DNA of 64,000 nt from Erwinia sp. 198 (GCF_003937915.1 NZ_RHUM01000007.1:211526-275525), one strand, 5' to 3'. Shown: positions 46,539 to 55,337, numbered from the stretch's first letter. Translations and numbers: made by a program. Notes: generated by a model not told the origin, from the letters alone.

Positions 46539-46805
46539 ATGGGAAACAGCGCAGCCAGACTTGGCGATGCAATCGCACATGGCGGAGCAATAGTAAGCGG
46601 TTCGGGCGACGTTTATACCAATAATTGTAGCGCGGCGGCAATGGGCATGAGCGTGGCGGTCTGCGCTATTCATGGCGGTGCGCCCGTTGTCTCGGGATCG
46701 GGCAGCGTATTTATCAACAACTGCAATGCAGCACGGCTTGGTGACGTCACCGGCTGCGGCGCGGTCGTTGTTTCCGGTTCCGGCGACGTCACTATCGGTG
46801 GTTAA
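46539..46805 (+). CDS. PAAR-domain spike tip protein
   Basis: An 88-residue PAAR protein (PF05488) made of the repeats AARLGDAIAHGGAIVSGSGDVYTN, AMG..AVCAIHGGAPVVSGSGSVFINN and AARLGDVTGCGAVVVSGSGDVTIGG. His and Cys residues in the repeats probably bind the zinc at the tip. It sharpens the VgrG spike and carries no extra toxin domain. AGGTGA precedes the ATG and the next gene starts three bases after the stop. Confidence 0.95.
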   Translation: MGNSAARLGDAIAHGGAIVSGSGDVYTNNCSAAAMGMSVAVCAIHGGAPVVSGSGSVFINNCNAARLGDVTGCGAVVVSGSGDVTIGG

Positions 46806-46808
46806 CTC

Positions 46809-47633
46809 ATGCGGCTGCTAATGACCTGGCCCGATAATCAGCCTGCTTTCCCGCTTGGCGAAAGTTATACCGTCGAACGACCCGTCTGCTTCAATCCGCA
46901 GAACGGGCAATTTAGCGAGGCCGGTTCTTCGGATGTCCTCTGGTTTTACCGCTCGCCTGGCGGGCCAGTCATCTTCAACACCTGTGCGGATTTGCTTTGT
47001 CTGATTGATAACACCAGGGTGGCAGAGGGCGAACGCCGTGTGCTCCACCTTAATACGGTGATCCAGCTGGGCCACTATGGCTTTACCGTGGTGGAGGATG
47101 AAGACATACCGGGCGAGGAGCTGTGCCACATGCTGCTCGACGGCGATCCCTTGCAGAAAAGGCCGCTACCCGAAGTGAACGATATTTTGCCCAGCGGCGG
47201 GCACTATATGGGGGATTATCGCTACCTTAACGAGGCCGCGGCGGCGGAGACAGAAGCCGCTGCGGACATTCTTGAAGCACTGGAGGAAGAATACAAAAAG
47301 TTTCTTATCTGGGGCGAGCAGCACCGCCACAAAGTCCAGGAACGCCCTACGCTGACCCGGCTTCCCGACTGCGATGATTACTTCGAGGCCATCCGGGAGG
47401 AGATGAAGGCGAAAACGTTGACGGAATGCCTGATCCAGACGCCTTCGCTGATTGATAAGGTCTGGACGGAGCTGAACGTCGAAGGGACAACCGGCCCGCT
47501 GATTTTTGATGATGAAAAAACGGATGTTTTAAAACTGCTGGCTCCGGAGAATATCGCTTCAAAAGAGAAGCAGACTATACCGGAGCTGGTTTTTCACGAT
47601 CTTTATAAGCCCGGGCTGGACAGCCCTTATTGA
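46809..47633 (+). CDS. type VI accessory protein, TagK/FHA-like
   Basis: A 274-residue protein. The N-terminal half (TVERPVCFNPQ, VLWFYRSPGGPVIFNTCADLLCLIDNTRVAEGERRVLHLNTVIQLGHYGFTVV) has the strand pattern of an FHA-like domain; the C-terminal part has FLIWGEQHR and a conserved-looking ALTARLPDCDDYFEAI-like segment (TRLPDCDDYFEAI). This arrangement fits proteins called TagK in related clusters. The role is unknown; phosphothreonine control of type VI activity is a possibility. It overlaps or abuts tagJ. Confidence 0.6.
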   Translation: MRLLMTWPDNQPAFPLGESYTVERPVCFNPQNGQFSEAGSSDVLWFYRSPGGPVIFNTCADLLCLIDNTRVAEGERRVLHLNTVIQLGHYGFTVVEDEDIPGEELCHMLLDGDPLQKRPLPEVNDILPSGGHYMGDYRYLNEAAAAETEAAADILEALEEEYKKFLIWGEQHRHKVQERPTLTRLPDCDDYFEAIREEMKAKTLTECLIQTPSLIDKVWTELNVEGTTGPLIFDDEKTDVLKLLAPENIASKEKQTIPELVFHDLYKPGLDSPY

Positions 47634-47650
47634 CCCAGGATGGACCCATT

Positions 47651-48454
47651 ATGCATGATGCAAAATCTTTAACCGCACTGCTGAAAACTACCTCGTTAAA
47701 CGATCTGATTGCGGAGGCGGCCGCGAACGTCAAGGCTCGTCCCGACGATAGCACGTGCCGCAACGCGCTGTTCGGCTTGTACTGCCTTGATGGGCGATGG
47801 GAAAAAGCGCTGATGCAGCTGCAAACGCTTGCCCTGCTGGATGACGTCGAGCCAAAGCAGTGCGAGCTGGGCAAGGATCTGATCCTCAGCGAGCTGATGC
47901 GGGAAGACGTGCTGGTAGGTAAACGCAGCCCGGGCCTGTTTACCGCCGCCGCACCGGAATGGATGACGCTGCTGCATCAGGCGAACAAAGCCCAGGCGGA
48001 AAGCGAGCCGGAACGGGCCGAGACGCTTCGTCAGCAGGCATTTTCTCTGGCTCCGGAAAGCGCCGGCAGCGGTGAAATAACGGGAAGGTTCGCCTGGATT
48101 GCGGACAGCGATGGGCGTATCGGACCAGCCTGCGAATTTATCAGCGCTGGCGGCTACCGCCAGGTGCCTTTTTCCTCGCTGCAGCTGCTGCACGTCCGTC
48201 GACCTAAAGATTTGCTCGATCTGATTTGGACGCCTGCCCATATTAAAACAGGCGGCGAGTTTCACTACGGCTACGTGCCGGCCCGCTATCCGCTTACCGC
48301 TGAAGCGGAACAGAGCGAGAAGCTGGGGCTGCTTAGCGAATGGCAGCAGGTTTCCGCTATGCTGACGACGGGAGCAGGCAGAAAGGTGCTGATTACCGAC
48401 AGTAGGGAATTTTCCCTGCTGGAAGTGGCCGAAATTCGCTTTGGCCAGGTGTAG
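47651..48454 (+). CDS. tagJ: type VI accessory protein TagJ (ImpE family)
   Basis: A 267-residue ImpE/TagJ protein (PF07024). The N-terminal part has a tetratricopeptide-like helix pair (ARPDDSTCRNALFGLYCLDGRWEKALMQLQTLALLD); the C-terminal part has FAWIADSDGRIGPACEFISAGGYRQVPF and RRPKDLLDLIWTPAHI, the family core. TagJ binds the sheath and helps ClpV act. The start MHDAKSL has AGGA upstream; an in-frame TTG at 47630 is less likely. Confidence 0.88.
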   Translation: MHDAKSLTALLKTTSLNDLIAEAAANVKARPDDSTCRNALFGLYCLDGRWEKALMQLQTLALLDDVEPKQCELGKDLILSELMREDVLVGKRSPGLFTAAAPEWMTLLHQANKAQAESEPERAETLRQQAFSLAPESAGSGEITGRFAWIADSDGRIGPACEFISAGGYRQVPFSSLQLLHVRRPKDLLDLIWTPAHIKTGGEFHYGYVPARYPLTAEAEQSEKLGLLSEWQQVSAMLTTGAGRKVLITDSREFSLLEVAEIRFGQV

Positions 48455-48457
48455 ACA

Positions 48458-48946
48458 ATGGAAAGAAAACAGAGTTTTTCGCCTACGCTGTTGGAAAGGC
48501 TGCTGGACGACGAGCCGAAAAAAAAGCGTGAAAGCTACGATGCCTGCTATGTAAGCGCTAAAGAGTTGCGCGCCATCGTGCACAAGGATATCGCCTGCCT
48601 GCTTAACAGCACGAACCTTGAAGAGCAGCTGGATGAAGCCCGGCACGGCGCGTTAATAGATTCCGTATTTAACTATGGCGTAGCGCCGCTGACGGGCAAA
48701 TATGCCAGTCATCATAGCTGGCACATTATTGAGAAAAACATCCGCAACGCGCTGCTGCGCTTCGAGCCAAGAATTATTCCGGAAACGCTGCTGGTACGGC
48801 CGGTAACAGAGAAGGCGGCGGGACAAAACGGTCAGGTGCTGTTTGAGATAGGCGGGTTGATTAACTGGCAGCCGCAGCCTGTCGATCTCAGCCTGAAAGG
48901 CGCTTATGATGCGGAAACGGCGAAGGTGGCGTTAAAATCTTCTTAA
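48458..48946 (+). CDS. tssE: type VI baseplate protein TssE (gp25-like)
   Basis: A 162-residue gp25/lysozyme-like protein (PF04965). It begins SFSPTLLERLLDDEP and holds the EPR-type motif in LLRFEPRIIPETLLVRPV, needed to hold the sheath on the baseplate. The start lies three bases after the tagJ stop. It is the last gene of the plus-strand arm and is followed by a terminator. Confidence 0.94.
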   Translation: MERKQSFSPTLLERLLDDEPKKKRESYDACYVSAKELRAIVHKDIACLLNSTNLEEQLDEARHGALIDSVFNYGVAPLTGKYASHHSWHIIEKNIRNALLRFEPRIIPETLLVRPVTEKAAGQNGQVLFEIGGLINWQPQPVDLSLKGAYDAETAKVALKSS

Positions 48947-48967
48947 GGGCGGGCCGCCGCCCCTTTT
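48947..48967 (+). terminator. terminator at the end of the type VI plus-strand operon
   Basis: GGGCGG (48947-48952) pairs with CCGCCC (48957-48962) around a 4-base loop and is followed by CTTTTC. It starts at the base after the tssE stop codon. Confidence 0.8.
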
Positions 48968-49021
48968 CATCCTTACCTGCCGATGGTTAAATCCCCTGAC
49001 GATAAAAATTCAGGAGGCCCT

Positions 49022-49417
49022 ATGCTGCCATCGCAAACCATCAGTCTGACCATCCCCCGTAACTGGGTTGATCTTTACGAGACCATCTGGAAACCCGACT
49101 ATTTTCCGAAATGGATCGGTGCCCTTAGCGAAACGACGCTGGAGCAGGACGGGACCTACTGGAAAATCGTCGGGGCGGAAAGCGCGAAAAAGATCCGTTT
49201 CACCGATCATAACCCTTATGGCGTGATGGATCGCTATGTGGACACCGGTTTTGGCAAGGAGACAGTGGTGCCGATGCGGGTGGTCGGCAATGCGGAGGGA
49301 TCGGAAGTGCTGATTACGATCTTCCGGCAGCCCTTTACCTCCGAGGAAAAATTTGCCGAAGAGATCGCAACGGTCCAGCAAGATTTACAGAAGCTGCATA
49401 CGCTGCTGACAACCTGA
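49022..49417 (+). CDS. SRPBCC-family (START-like) protein
   Basis: A 131-residue cytosolic protein of the SRPBCC/polyketide-cyclase superfamily, with the ligand-pocket pattern TISLTIPRNWVDLYETIWKPDYFPKWI, a central sheet and a C-terminal long helix (FAEEIATVQQDLQKLHTLL). The start MLPSQTI has a perfect AGGAGG upstream; an in-frame ATG at 48983 is not used. The ligand is unknown. It stands alone after the type VI cluster. Confidence 0.8.
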   Translation: MLPSQTISLTIPRNWVDLYETIWKPDYFPKWIGALSETTLEQDGTYWKIVGAESAKKIRFTDHNPYGVMDRYVDTGFGKETVVPMRVVGNAEGSEVLITIFRQPFTSEEKFAEEIATVQQDLQKLHTLLTT

Positions 49418-49505
49418 GCCGCCGTGTCGATCTGTTTTGCCCAAAGCGGCCCGTCTGCCGCCGTTGTTTATGCGCATCGCCACTTATTAAGGACGTCAGC
49501 CAGCA

Positions 49506-50033
49506 ATGAAGATCGTTACCTGCACCGAAGACCGCCACAGCGCCGCTATTCTGGCTATTTTTAACGACGCTATTGTTAATTCTACCGCGCTATATGACTA
49601 CGAGCCGCGCCAGCCGGAAAGTATGCAGAGCTGGTTCGACGTTAAAAGACAGCATGATTTTCCGGTTATCGGCATTGAGGATGACGCGGGCAGGCTAATG
49701 GGCTTTGCCAGCTACGGCACTTTTCGCGTGCACGCCGCCTGCCAGTTTACCGTTGAGCATTCAATTTATATCCACCCCGACTTTCGCGGGCAGGGTTTAG
49801 GTAATACGCTGCTGGACGCGATCGTTGAGCAGGGGCGGGAAAAAGGGATGCATCTGATGATCGGCAGTATTGACGCGGATAACCGCGCCAGCATTGTCCT
49901 GCATGAGAAAAAAGGCTTTACGCTGGCCGGAACGCTGAACGAGGTCGCCTGGAAGTTCGACCGCTGGCTGAACCTGGCGTTTTACCAGAAGCGGCTGAAC
50001 GACGGCGCGGCTACGCCAGACACGTCGCGATAA
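49506..50033 (+). CDS. GNAT-family N-acetyltransferase (phosphinothricin acetyltransferase-like)
   Basis: A 175-residue GNAT enzyme of the Pat/YncA group. It has IFNDAIVNSTALYDYEPR at the N-terminus, the acetyl-CoA loop PDFRGQGLGNTLL and the HEKKGFTLAGTLNEVAWKFDRWLNLAFYQK ending typical of this subgroup, which acetylates phosphinothricin, methionine derivatives or related amines. Substrate not predictable. It overlaps the convergent hydrolase by 23 bases. Confidence 0.9.
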   Translation: MKIVTCTEDRHSAAILAIFNDAIVNSTALYDYEPRQPESMQSWFDVKRQHDFPVIGIEDDAGRLMGFASYGTFRVHAACQFTVEHSIYIHPDFRGQGLGNTLLDAIVEQGREKGMHLMIGSIDADNRASIVLHEKKGFTLAGTLNEVAWKFDRWLNLAFYQKRLNDGAATPDTSR

Positions 50034-50613
50034 ATTCGCTGGCGCTGCGGGCGCCCCGGGCGGAAATAGTATGGCCAACCGACGCGTCAAACTGGGTGCT
50101 GACGACCGCACCCAGCTCGCGTAGCTGCCGGGCTGCCGCTTCGCTTTCCGCGCAGGGAATAACGCTGTCTGCCATGCCGTGGATCAGCATGACCGGCGTT
50201 TTTGTCGGCATTTCATAAGGCTGCGGCGATGCCAGCCTGCCGGAAAACGCCACCACGCCCGCTACAGGCCAGCGCCCGGAAATTACGGCGTCCAGCGCCA
50301 TGATGCTGCCCTGAGAAAAGCCGACCAGCACCACGTTTTCCAGGCGATCCTGCATCTGGTGGATAGCCAGAATAGCGCTAAGTTGGCGATCGAAAGCCTC
50401 CCGCGCGTGATAAACCCGCTCCGCGCGATTAACTGACGTGACGCCGCTCAGGCTAAACCACTGATAGCCGGCACCGTGTTCAAAAGGAAAGGGCGCGTTT
50501 GGGCTGGTGAAAGCCACCCGAGGTAAACCTTCGGCCCAGTGCGCGCCCAGCCCGGCCAGATCCTTACCGTTGCTGCCGACGCCGTGCAGTAAAATAATCA
50601 ATCCTTTCGTCAC
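50011..50613 (-). CDS. carboxylesterase/phospholipase-type alpha/beta hydrolase (YpfH-like)
   Basis: A 200-residue hydrolase of the phospholipase/carboxylesterase family (PF02230). Opening IILLHGVGSNGKDLAGLG with the oxyanion region, nucleophile elbow VGFSQGSIMA (Ser), catalytic Asp in HGMADSVIP and His in VGHTISARG. The GTG start has AGGAGA seven bases upstream. Members act as small-ester hydrolases; the physiological substrate is unknown. Confidence 0.9.
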   Translation of the reverse strand: MTKGLIILLHGVGSNGKDLAGLGAHWAEGLPRVAFTSPNAPFPFEHGAGYQWFSLSGVTSVNRAERVYHAREAFDRQLSAILAIHQMQDRLENVVLVGFSQGSIMALDAVISGRWPVAGVVAFSGRLASPQPYEMPTKTPVMLIHGMADSVIPCAESEAAARQLRELGAVVSTQFDASVGHTISARGARSASEFIATCLA

Positions 50614-50732
50614 GGGACTTCTCCTGTTGAGCCGTTCTCCACTGTGGAAACGGTTTCACTCAAGGCTACACCGATCCCATGAGGATGATAATCCCTTGCC
50701 CGGTACGGATATTCCTTCCGAAATGGAAAGAA

Positions 50733-51644
50733 TTACCAGCCACGATCCCACTCGGCCTCGCCTGCGTAATGCGCTTCAAGAAATTCCGTTAACGCACGCA
50801 CCTTATGCGCCAGATGGCGCGCTGGTGGATAGACGGCGTAAAGGCCGAGCGGCGGCATCTCATACTGGCGGAACAGCGGCACGATCGCGCCGCTGCGCAG
50901 CTGGTTTCCGGCGATAAACGTCGGCATCCGCGCAATGCCCATCCCCGAGGCGGCGGCGCTCAGGCAGGCTTCAGCATTGGAAAAGCGCAGCCTGCCTTTT
51001 ACCGCCACCGACAGAATACGTTCGCTGCCGTCGCGGAACTGCCAGTTCAGCGGCTCGCGAAAATTGGTATCGATGATGCAGTCATGCTGCGCCAGCTGAC
51101 GCAAATCCTCTGGCGTGCCGCGCGCGCGCAGGTAGCTTTCGCTTGCCGCCACGATAATACGGATATCGCTCAGCCTTCGTGCAATCAGGCTGCTGTCGCT
51201 GAGTCTGCCAATACGCAGCGCGACGTCGAAACCTTCATCCACAATATTGACCATGCGGTCGGCGAAGCTGACGTCCAGCTCAATTTCCGGGTACTCTTTG
51301 GCAAAGGCTATCAGCACCGGCACCAGGCTGCTGGTGCCGAAAGTCAGCGGCGCGGTCAGCTTCAGGCGGCCCGAAGGTTTGCCGGAAGCGTGACGTACCG
51401 AGGCGTCCAGCGCGTCGAAGTCGTCCAGAATGCTTTTGATACGGTCAAAATAGGCCTGGCCTATCTCCGTCGGAAAAAGCGCGCGGGTGCTGCGTTTCAG
51501 CAGCTGGACGCCCAGCTCGCTTTCCAGGCGGGAAACCAGCTTCGACGCCTGTCCGCTGCTGGTGCCCATGCGCTCCGCGGCGGCGGCGAAGCTTCCCAGC
51601 TCCATTACCGCCACCAGCATACGATCACAATCAAGCCGTTCCAT
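50733..51644 (-). CDS. LysR-family transcriptional regulator
   Basis: A 303-residue LysR regulator. N-terminal winged helix-turn-helix (DRMLVAVMELGSFAAAAERMGTSSGQASKLVSRLESELGVQLLKRSTRALFPTEIG), then the effector-binding domain with LRLTAPLTFG and the segment ALRIGRLSDSSLIARRL typical of the CrgA/AaeR-like subgroup. The target is unknown; the next genes to the right (hydrolase, TetR) are on the same strand upstream of it. AAAGGGGC precedes the ATG. Confidence 0.94.
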   Translation of the reverse strand: MERLDCDRMLVAVMELGSFAAAAERMGTSSGQASKLVSRLESELGVQLLKRSTRALFPTEIGQAYFDRIKSILDDFDALDASVRHASGKPSGRLKLTAPLTFGTSSLVPVLIAFAKEYPEIELDVSFADRMVNIVDEGFDVALRIGRLSDSSLIARRLSDIRIIVAASESYLRARGTPEDLRQLAQHDCIIDTNFREPLNWQFRDGSERILSVAVKGRLRFSNAEACLSAAASGMGIARMPTFIAGNQLRSGAIVPLFRQYEMPPLGLYAVYPPARHLAHKVRALTEFLEAHYAGEAEWDRGW

Positions 51645-51713
51645 TTTCGCCCCTTTGTCTCGGTCGCTATTGTCCTTATGCGCGCGTCGCCTGCCGCTTC
51701 CTGCGCGGGCCTG

Positions 51714-52676
51714 CTACCGACCGTCTGTCGGGCTACCAGAGGGTATAAAAAAATCGGCCAGCAGGCCAGCCAGCGTTGCCGGCGCCTCTTCCGGAATATA
51801 ATGACCTACCCCGGCAACAGCGCCGCCTTTTACCTCAACCGCCAGCTGTTGCAGCGTCGTCAGCAGGGTATCGCCCACGCTGCCTTCCGCTCCAACGGCC
51901 AAAACCGGCATCAGTAATTTTTTCTCCGCCCGCTGCCGCGCGGCCGCCAGCGAGGCTGGCGAAAAGCCCGTGCGGTAGTAGCTCAGCGCCGAACGCAGCG
52001 CGCCGGGAAGCTGGTTAACGCGGACATACTCTTCCAGATCGGCGGGCGTGATGCTCCCGCTTTTCAGCGATTTTGCCGCAAACAGCCAGCTAATCAGTTC
52101 ACGCTCGCGGCCCGTAAACAGGATTTCCGGTAAATCGTTCAGACGATTGAAAGCAAAGTGCCAGCTTTTCACATTGGCTTCGTCAGTGGGAATGCCGGAC
52201 GGCGGCGGTGGCGAGATACCCGGCAGCGCGGCGTCGAACAGCGCCAGCCGTTTCACGTCTTCCGGCCAGTCGGCCGCCAGCGCATAGCCTATCCAGCTGC
52301 CGATATCGTGGCATACCACATCTATCGGGCCAGACTCGTTCAGCTTCAGGGTGGCGATCAGCTGATGAATATCGTTAGCGGTGGTCGTCATATCATAGCC
52401 ATCGGCAGGATGGGCCGAGTCGCCCAGACCACGCGGATCGACCGCAATCACGCGGCGGCCGGCAGCGATCAGCAGCGGCATCACGTAGCGCCAGGCGTAC
52501 CAGCTTTGCGGCCAGCCGGGCAGCAGCAGCACGGGGTCGCCGCTGCCACCGATGACGTAATGAAGACGAATACCGTTGACCTCAACGTACTCGTGGCGGA
52601 ACTGCTGCCAAAAAGCTGCGGTTTGAAAGGCGGCGATGGCCTGCCGGTCGGCCTCCGTGTGGGTAGAGATAAGCAT
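51714..52676 (-). CDS. alpha/beta hydrolase with Asp nucleophile (haloalkane dehalogenase/epoxide hydrolase type)
   Basis: A 320-residue cytosolic hydrolase. HG-type oxyanion segment LLLPGWPQSWYAWRYVMPLL, nucleophile elbow VVCHDIGSWIGYA with Asp in the nucleophile place (as in epoxide hydrolases and haloacid or haloalkane dehalogenases) and the catalytic His in AGVGHYIPEEAP. The start MLISTHTEAD is preferred to an ATG 69 bases upstream. It follows the TetR gene on the same strand, and both have the same box upstream, so the TetR protein probably controls it. Confidence 0.88.
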   Translation of the reverse strand: MLISTHTEADRQAIAAFQTAAFWQQFRHEYVEVNGIRLHYVIGGSGDPVLLLPGWPQSWYAWRYVMPLLIAAGRRVIAVDPRGLGDSAHPADGYDMTTTANDIHQLIATLKLNESGPIDVVCHDIGSWIGYALAADWPEDVKRLALFDAALPGISPPPPSGIPTDEANVKSWHFAFNRLNDLPEILFTGRERELISWLFAAKSLKSGSITPADLEEYVRVNQLPGALRSALSYYRTGFSPASLAAARQRAEKKLLMPVLAVGAEGSVGDTLLTTLQQLAVEVKGGAVAGVGHYIPEEAPATLAGLLADFFIPSGSPTDGR

Positions 52677-52700
52677 GGTTGCCTCTGCTGTTTGGGTATA

Positions 52701-52716
52701 ATCGTTTCCAAATTGA
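52701..52716. promoter_or_regulatory. box upstream of the hydrolase, shared with the TetR gene
   Basis: The 16-mer atcgtttccaaattga is 13/16 identical to the 16-mer at 53381 upstream of the TetR gene, with an identical nine-base core atcgtttcc. Both lie 20-25 bases before the start codon. Such spacing and repetition suggest a TetR operator. Confidence 0.55.
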
Positions 52717-52755
52717 ATGCAATCTGGCCGGTTGGGCGCGCGCAAAAGCGAAATC

Positions 52756-53361
52756 TCAGCCGAGCAGCGTCAGGGCATTATCGACCAGCTGCGTCATTTC
52801 TTCTGTGGTACGGCCGGTTTTCCCCAGTACGCGCATTCCCTGCGTCAGGCAAAGCAGCATGACCGCCGTAGCCGGTACGTTAAGAGTGGGGGAAACAGAT
52901 CCATCCTGTTGACCCTGACGCAGGAATTCCTCAAAGCGCGCCTCGCTGGCCCCCAGCGATTGTGCGATGCGGCGCGCCAGCTCATCGTCGCGCGTTGCCA
53001 GCTCGACGGCGCAGCTCACCACCAGACAGCCACGCCGCCCGGTCTCGCCCACGCTGCTTTCGCTGTAGTGGCGCAACAGCGCCTCCACTTTTGTCCGCCC
53101 GTTGGGCGCGTCGGCAAGGCGACGGTTCAGCGCCTCACCGCGCAGCTGCTGGTAGCGGGTCAGTGCGGCCAGGAAAATCGCCTGCTTGTCGGCGAAAGCT
53201 TTATACAGGCTGCCGGGCGTGACCCGCATCGCACGGGCCAGCTCGCTGATGGAAGTCCCGGCGTAACCCTGCTCGCTGAACAGCGCAATGGCACCGTCCA
53301 GAGCAAGCTCGGCATCGAATTCGCGCGGGCGTCCCGGCTGGCGTAACGAAGATGTTTTCAT
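52756..53361 (-). CDS. TetR/AcrR-family transcriptional regulator
   Basis: A 201-residue TetR-type repressor. N-terminal DNA-binding helices (GRPREFDAELALDGAIALFSEQGYAGTSISELARAMRVTPGSLYKAFADKQAIFLAAL) and a helical ligand domain with a conserved-looking RRGCLVVSCAVELATRDDELA segment (AefR-like C-terminal domain). It precedes the hydrolase at 51714 by 79 bases and diverges from the ABC transporter at 53476. It probably represses itself and the hydrolase, and perhaps the transporter. Confidence 0.93.
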   Translation of the reverse strand: MKTSSLRQPGRPREFDAELALDGAIALFSEQGYAGTSISELARAMRVTPGSLYKAFADKQAIFLAALTRYQQLRGEALNRRLADAPNGRTKVEALLRHYSESSVGETGRRGCLVVSCAVELATRDDELARRIAQSLGASEARFEEFLRQGQQDGSVSPTLNVPATAVMLLCLTQGMRVLGKTGRTTEEMTQLVDNALTLLG

Positions 53362-53380
53362 CGCTTCATAATAGAGAGCG

Positions 53381-53396
53381 ATCGTTTCCTAATCAA
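53381..53396. promoter_or_regulatory. box upstream of the TetR gene, candidate operator
   Basis: atcgtttcctaatcaa, 20 bases before the TetR start, repeats the core atcgtttcc found at 52701 before the hydrolase. It also lies in the 114-bp divergent region to the ABC transporter, so one site may control both genes. Confidence 0.55.
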
Positions 53397-53475
53397 GCCG
53401 CAACCTGCGCCACGTTCGTCATAACAAAAGAAAATGCACTACTATCAATTTTTTGGCTGTAAAAGTGAGCTAGCT

Positions 53476-55308
53476 ATGCTGTATCGCCGCTTTGAGAAAC
53501 TGATCGATATTTTTCAGGATGCCCCCAGCGACACGCCGCCCAATCGCGTCTGGGCTTTTTACGTTTACTATCTGCGCCAGGTGTGGCAGAGCTTTGCCTT
53601 ACTGCTGGCGATCGGGCTGATCGCTTCGCTGATTGAGGTCGCGCTGTTCCGCTTTTTGAGCACCATTATTGATATGGTGAACAGGACGCCGGCCGCCAGC
53701 TTCTTTAGCGAACACGCCAGCGAGCTGATCTGGATGGCGGCGGTGGCGCTGGTTTTCAGACCGATCTTTATCGGCCTGCACGATCTGCTGGTGCACCAGA
53801 CGATCAATCCCGGCATGACCAGCCTGATCCGCTGGCAAAACCATAATTACGTGCTGCGCCAGAGCCTGAATTTTTTCCAGAGCGACTTCTCCGGCCGCAT
53901 TGCCCAGCGCATTATGCAAACCGGCAATGCGCTGCGCGATTCGGCAGTGCAGGCGGTAGATGCGCTCTGGCATGTGCTGATTTACGCCATCACCTCGCTG
54001 GTGCTGTTCGCCGAAGCGGACTGGCGGCTGATGATCCCACTGCTGGTGTGGATTGTGGGCTATGTCGTCAGCATGAAGTATTTCGTGCCGCGTGTGAAAT
54101 CCCGCTCCGTCGCTTCATCCGACGCTCGCTCAAAGCTGATGGGCACCATTGTGGACGGCTATACCAATATCACCACGCTGAAGCTCTTTGCGCACAGCGA
54201 TTTGGAAAGAGCCTACGCGCGCGAGGCTATCGGCGATCAAACGGCTAAAACGCGTCAGCAGGGCCGGATGGTCACTAATATGGACGTGGTGGTGACCACG
54301 CTCAATGGCCTGCTGATCGTCAGTACCACGGGCCTGGCGCTGTGGCTGTGGACTCAGTCGCTGATTAGCGTGGGCGCTATCGCCCTGGCTACCGGGCTGG
54401 TGATCCGTATCGTCAATATGTCCGGCTGGATCATGTGGGTAGTCAACGGCATTTTTGAAAACATCGGTATGGTACAGGATGGCCTGCAAACTATTGCTCA
54501 GCCGGTCAGCGTGGCCGACAAGCCGCAGGCACCGAGGCTGAAGATCGATCGGGGTGAAATCCGCTATGAGAACGTCGATTTCAACTATGGCAGCGCGCGC
54601 CGGGTGATCGACAACCTGCAGCTGACCATTCGTCCGGGCGAAAAGATTGGCCTGATCGGCCCGTCGGGCGCCGGGAAATCGACGCTGGTCAATCTGCTGC
54701 TGCGTCTGTACGACCTGGACGGTGGCCGCATTGTGATTGACGGCCAGGATATCGCGCACGTTAGCCAGGAAAGCCTGCGGGCGCAGATCGGCATGATTAC
54801 GCAGGATACCTCGCTGCTGCACCGTTCAATTCGCGATAACTTGCTGTACGGCCGACCCGATGCCACAGCAGAGCAGTTGCAGCAGGCAATCCATCGGGCG
54901 AAGGCCGACGAGTTTATCCCGCTGCTCTCCGATCCGCAGGGCCGCATCGGGCTGGATGCGCAGGTCGGCGAGCGCGGCGTGAAGCTTTCCGGCGGCCAGC
55001 GCCAGCGTATCGCTATCGCCAGGGTATTGCTGAAGGACGCGCCGATCCTGATTATGGATGAGGCGACCTCCGCGCTGGATTCCGAAGTGGAAGCGGCGAT
55101 CCAGGAGAGTCTGGAAACGCTGATGGGCGGAAAAACGGTGATTGCCATCGCGCACCGTCTTTCCACTATCGCCAAAATGGACAGGCTGGTGGTATTGCAG
55201 GAGGGGAGCATCGCCGAGATGGGCAGCCATAGCGAGCTGCTGGCGCTTGACGGGCTATATGCCCGCCTGTGGCGACATCAGACGGGCGGCTTCGTTGGCG
55301 AGGATTAA
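53476..55308 (+). CDS. ABC exporter, fused permease and ATPase
   Basis: A 610-residue half-transporter of type IV exporter fold: six N-terminal helices, then an ATPase with Walker A GPSGAGKST (395-403), signature LSGGQRQRIAIARVLL and Walker B ILIMDEATSALDSE, H-loop IAHRLSTI. It should work as a homodimer exporting a lipid or drug. The start MLYRRFEKLIDIF is preferred to an ATG 42 bases upstream. It lies divergent from the TetR gene, whose box region it shares; the hairpin at 55317 follows the stop. Confidence 0.92.
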   Translation: MLYRRFEKLIDIFQDAPSDTPPNRVWAFYVYYLRQVWQSFALLLAIGLIASLIEVALFRFLSTIIDMVNRTPAASFFSEHASELIWMAAVALVFRPIFIGLHDLLVHQTINPGMTSLIRWQNHNYVLRQSLNFFQSDFSGRIAQRIMQTGNALRDSAVQAVDALWHVLIYAITSLVLFAEADWRLMIPLLVWIVGYVVSMKYFVPRVKSRSVASSDARSKLMGTIVDGYTNITTLKLFAHSDLERAYAREAIGDQTAKTRQQGRMVTNMDVVVTTLNGLLIVSTTGLALWLWTQSLISVGAIALATGLVIRIVNMSGWIMWVVNGIFENIGMVQDGLQTIAQPVSVADKPQAPRLKIDRGEIRYENVDFNYGSARRVIDNLQLTIRPGEKIGLIGPSGAGKSTLVNLLLRLYDLDGGRIVIDGQDIAHVSQESLRAQIGMITQDTSLLHRSIRDNLLYGRPDATAEQLQQAIHRAKADEFIPLLSDPQGRIGLDAQVGERGVKLSGGQRQRIAIARVLLKDAPILIMDEATSALDSEVEAAIQESLETLMGGKTVIAIAHRLSTIAKMDRLVVLQEGSIAEMGSHSELLALDGLYARLWRHQTGGFVGED

Positions 55309-55316
55309 GCAGAGAT

Positions 55317-55336
55317 GGGCAGCTTACGGGCTGCCC
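55317..55336. terminator. hairpin between convergent ABC and acetyltransferase genes
   Basis: GGGCAGC-ttacgg-GCTGCCC forms a perfect 7-bp stem nine bases after the ABC stop and two bases before the stop of the convergent gene. Short T-rich sequence (TTATTCT) follows on the plus strand. Confidence 0.6.
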
Positions 55337-55337
55337 G

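Noticed and set aside
50805..51917. 370-codon open frame opposite the LysR gene
   Set aside because: It is a shadow of the LysR and hydrolase genes, without ribosome binding site or domain.
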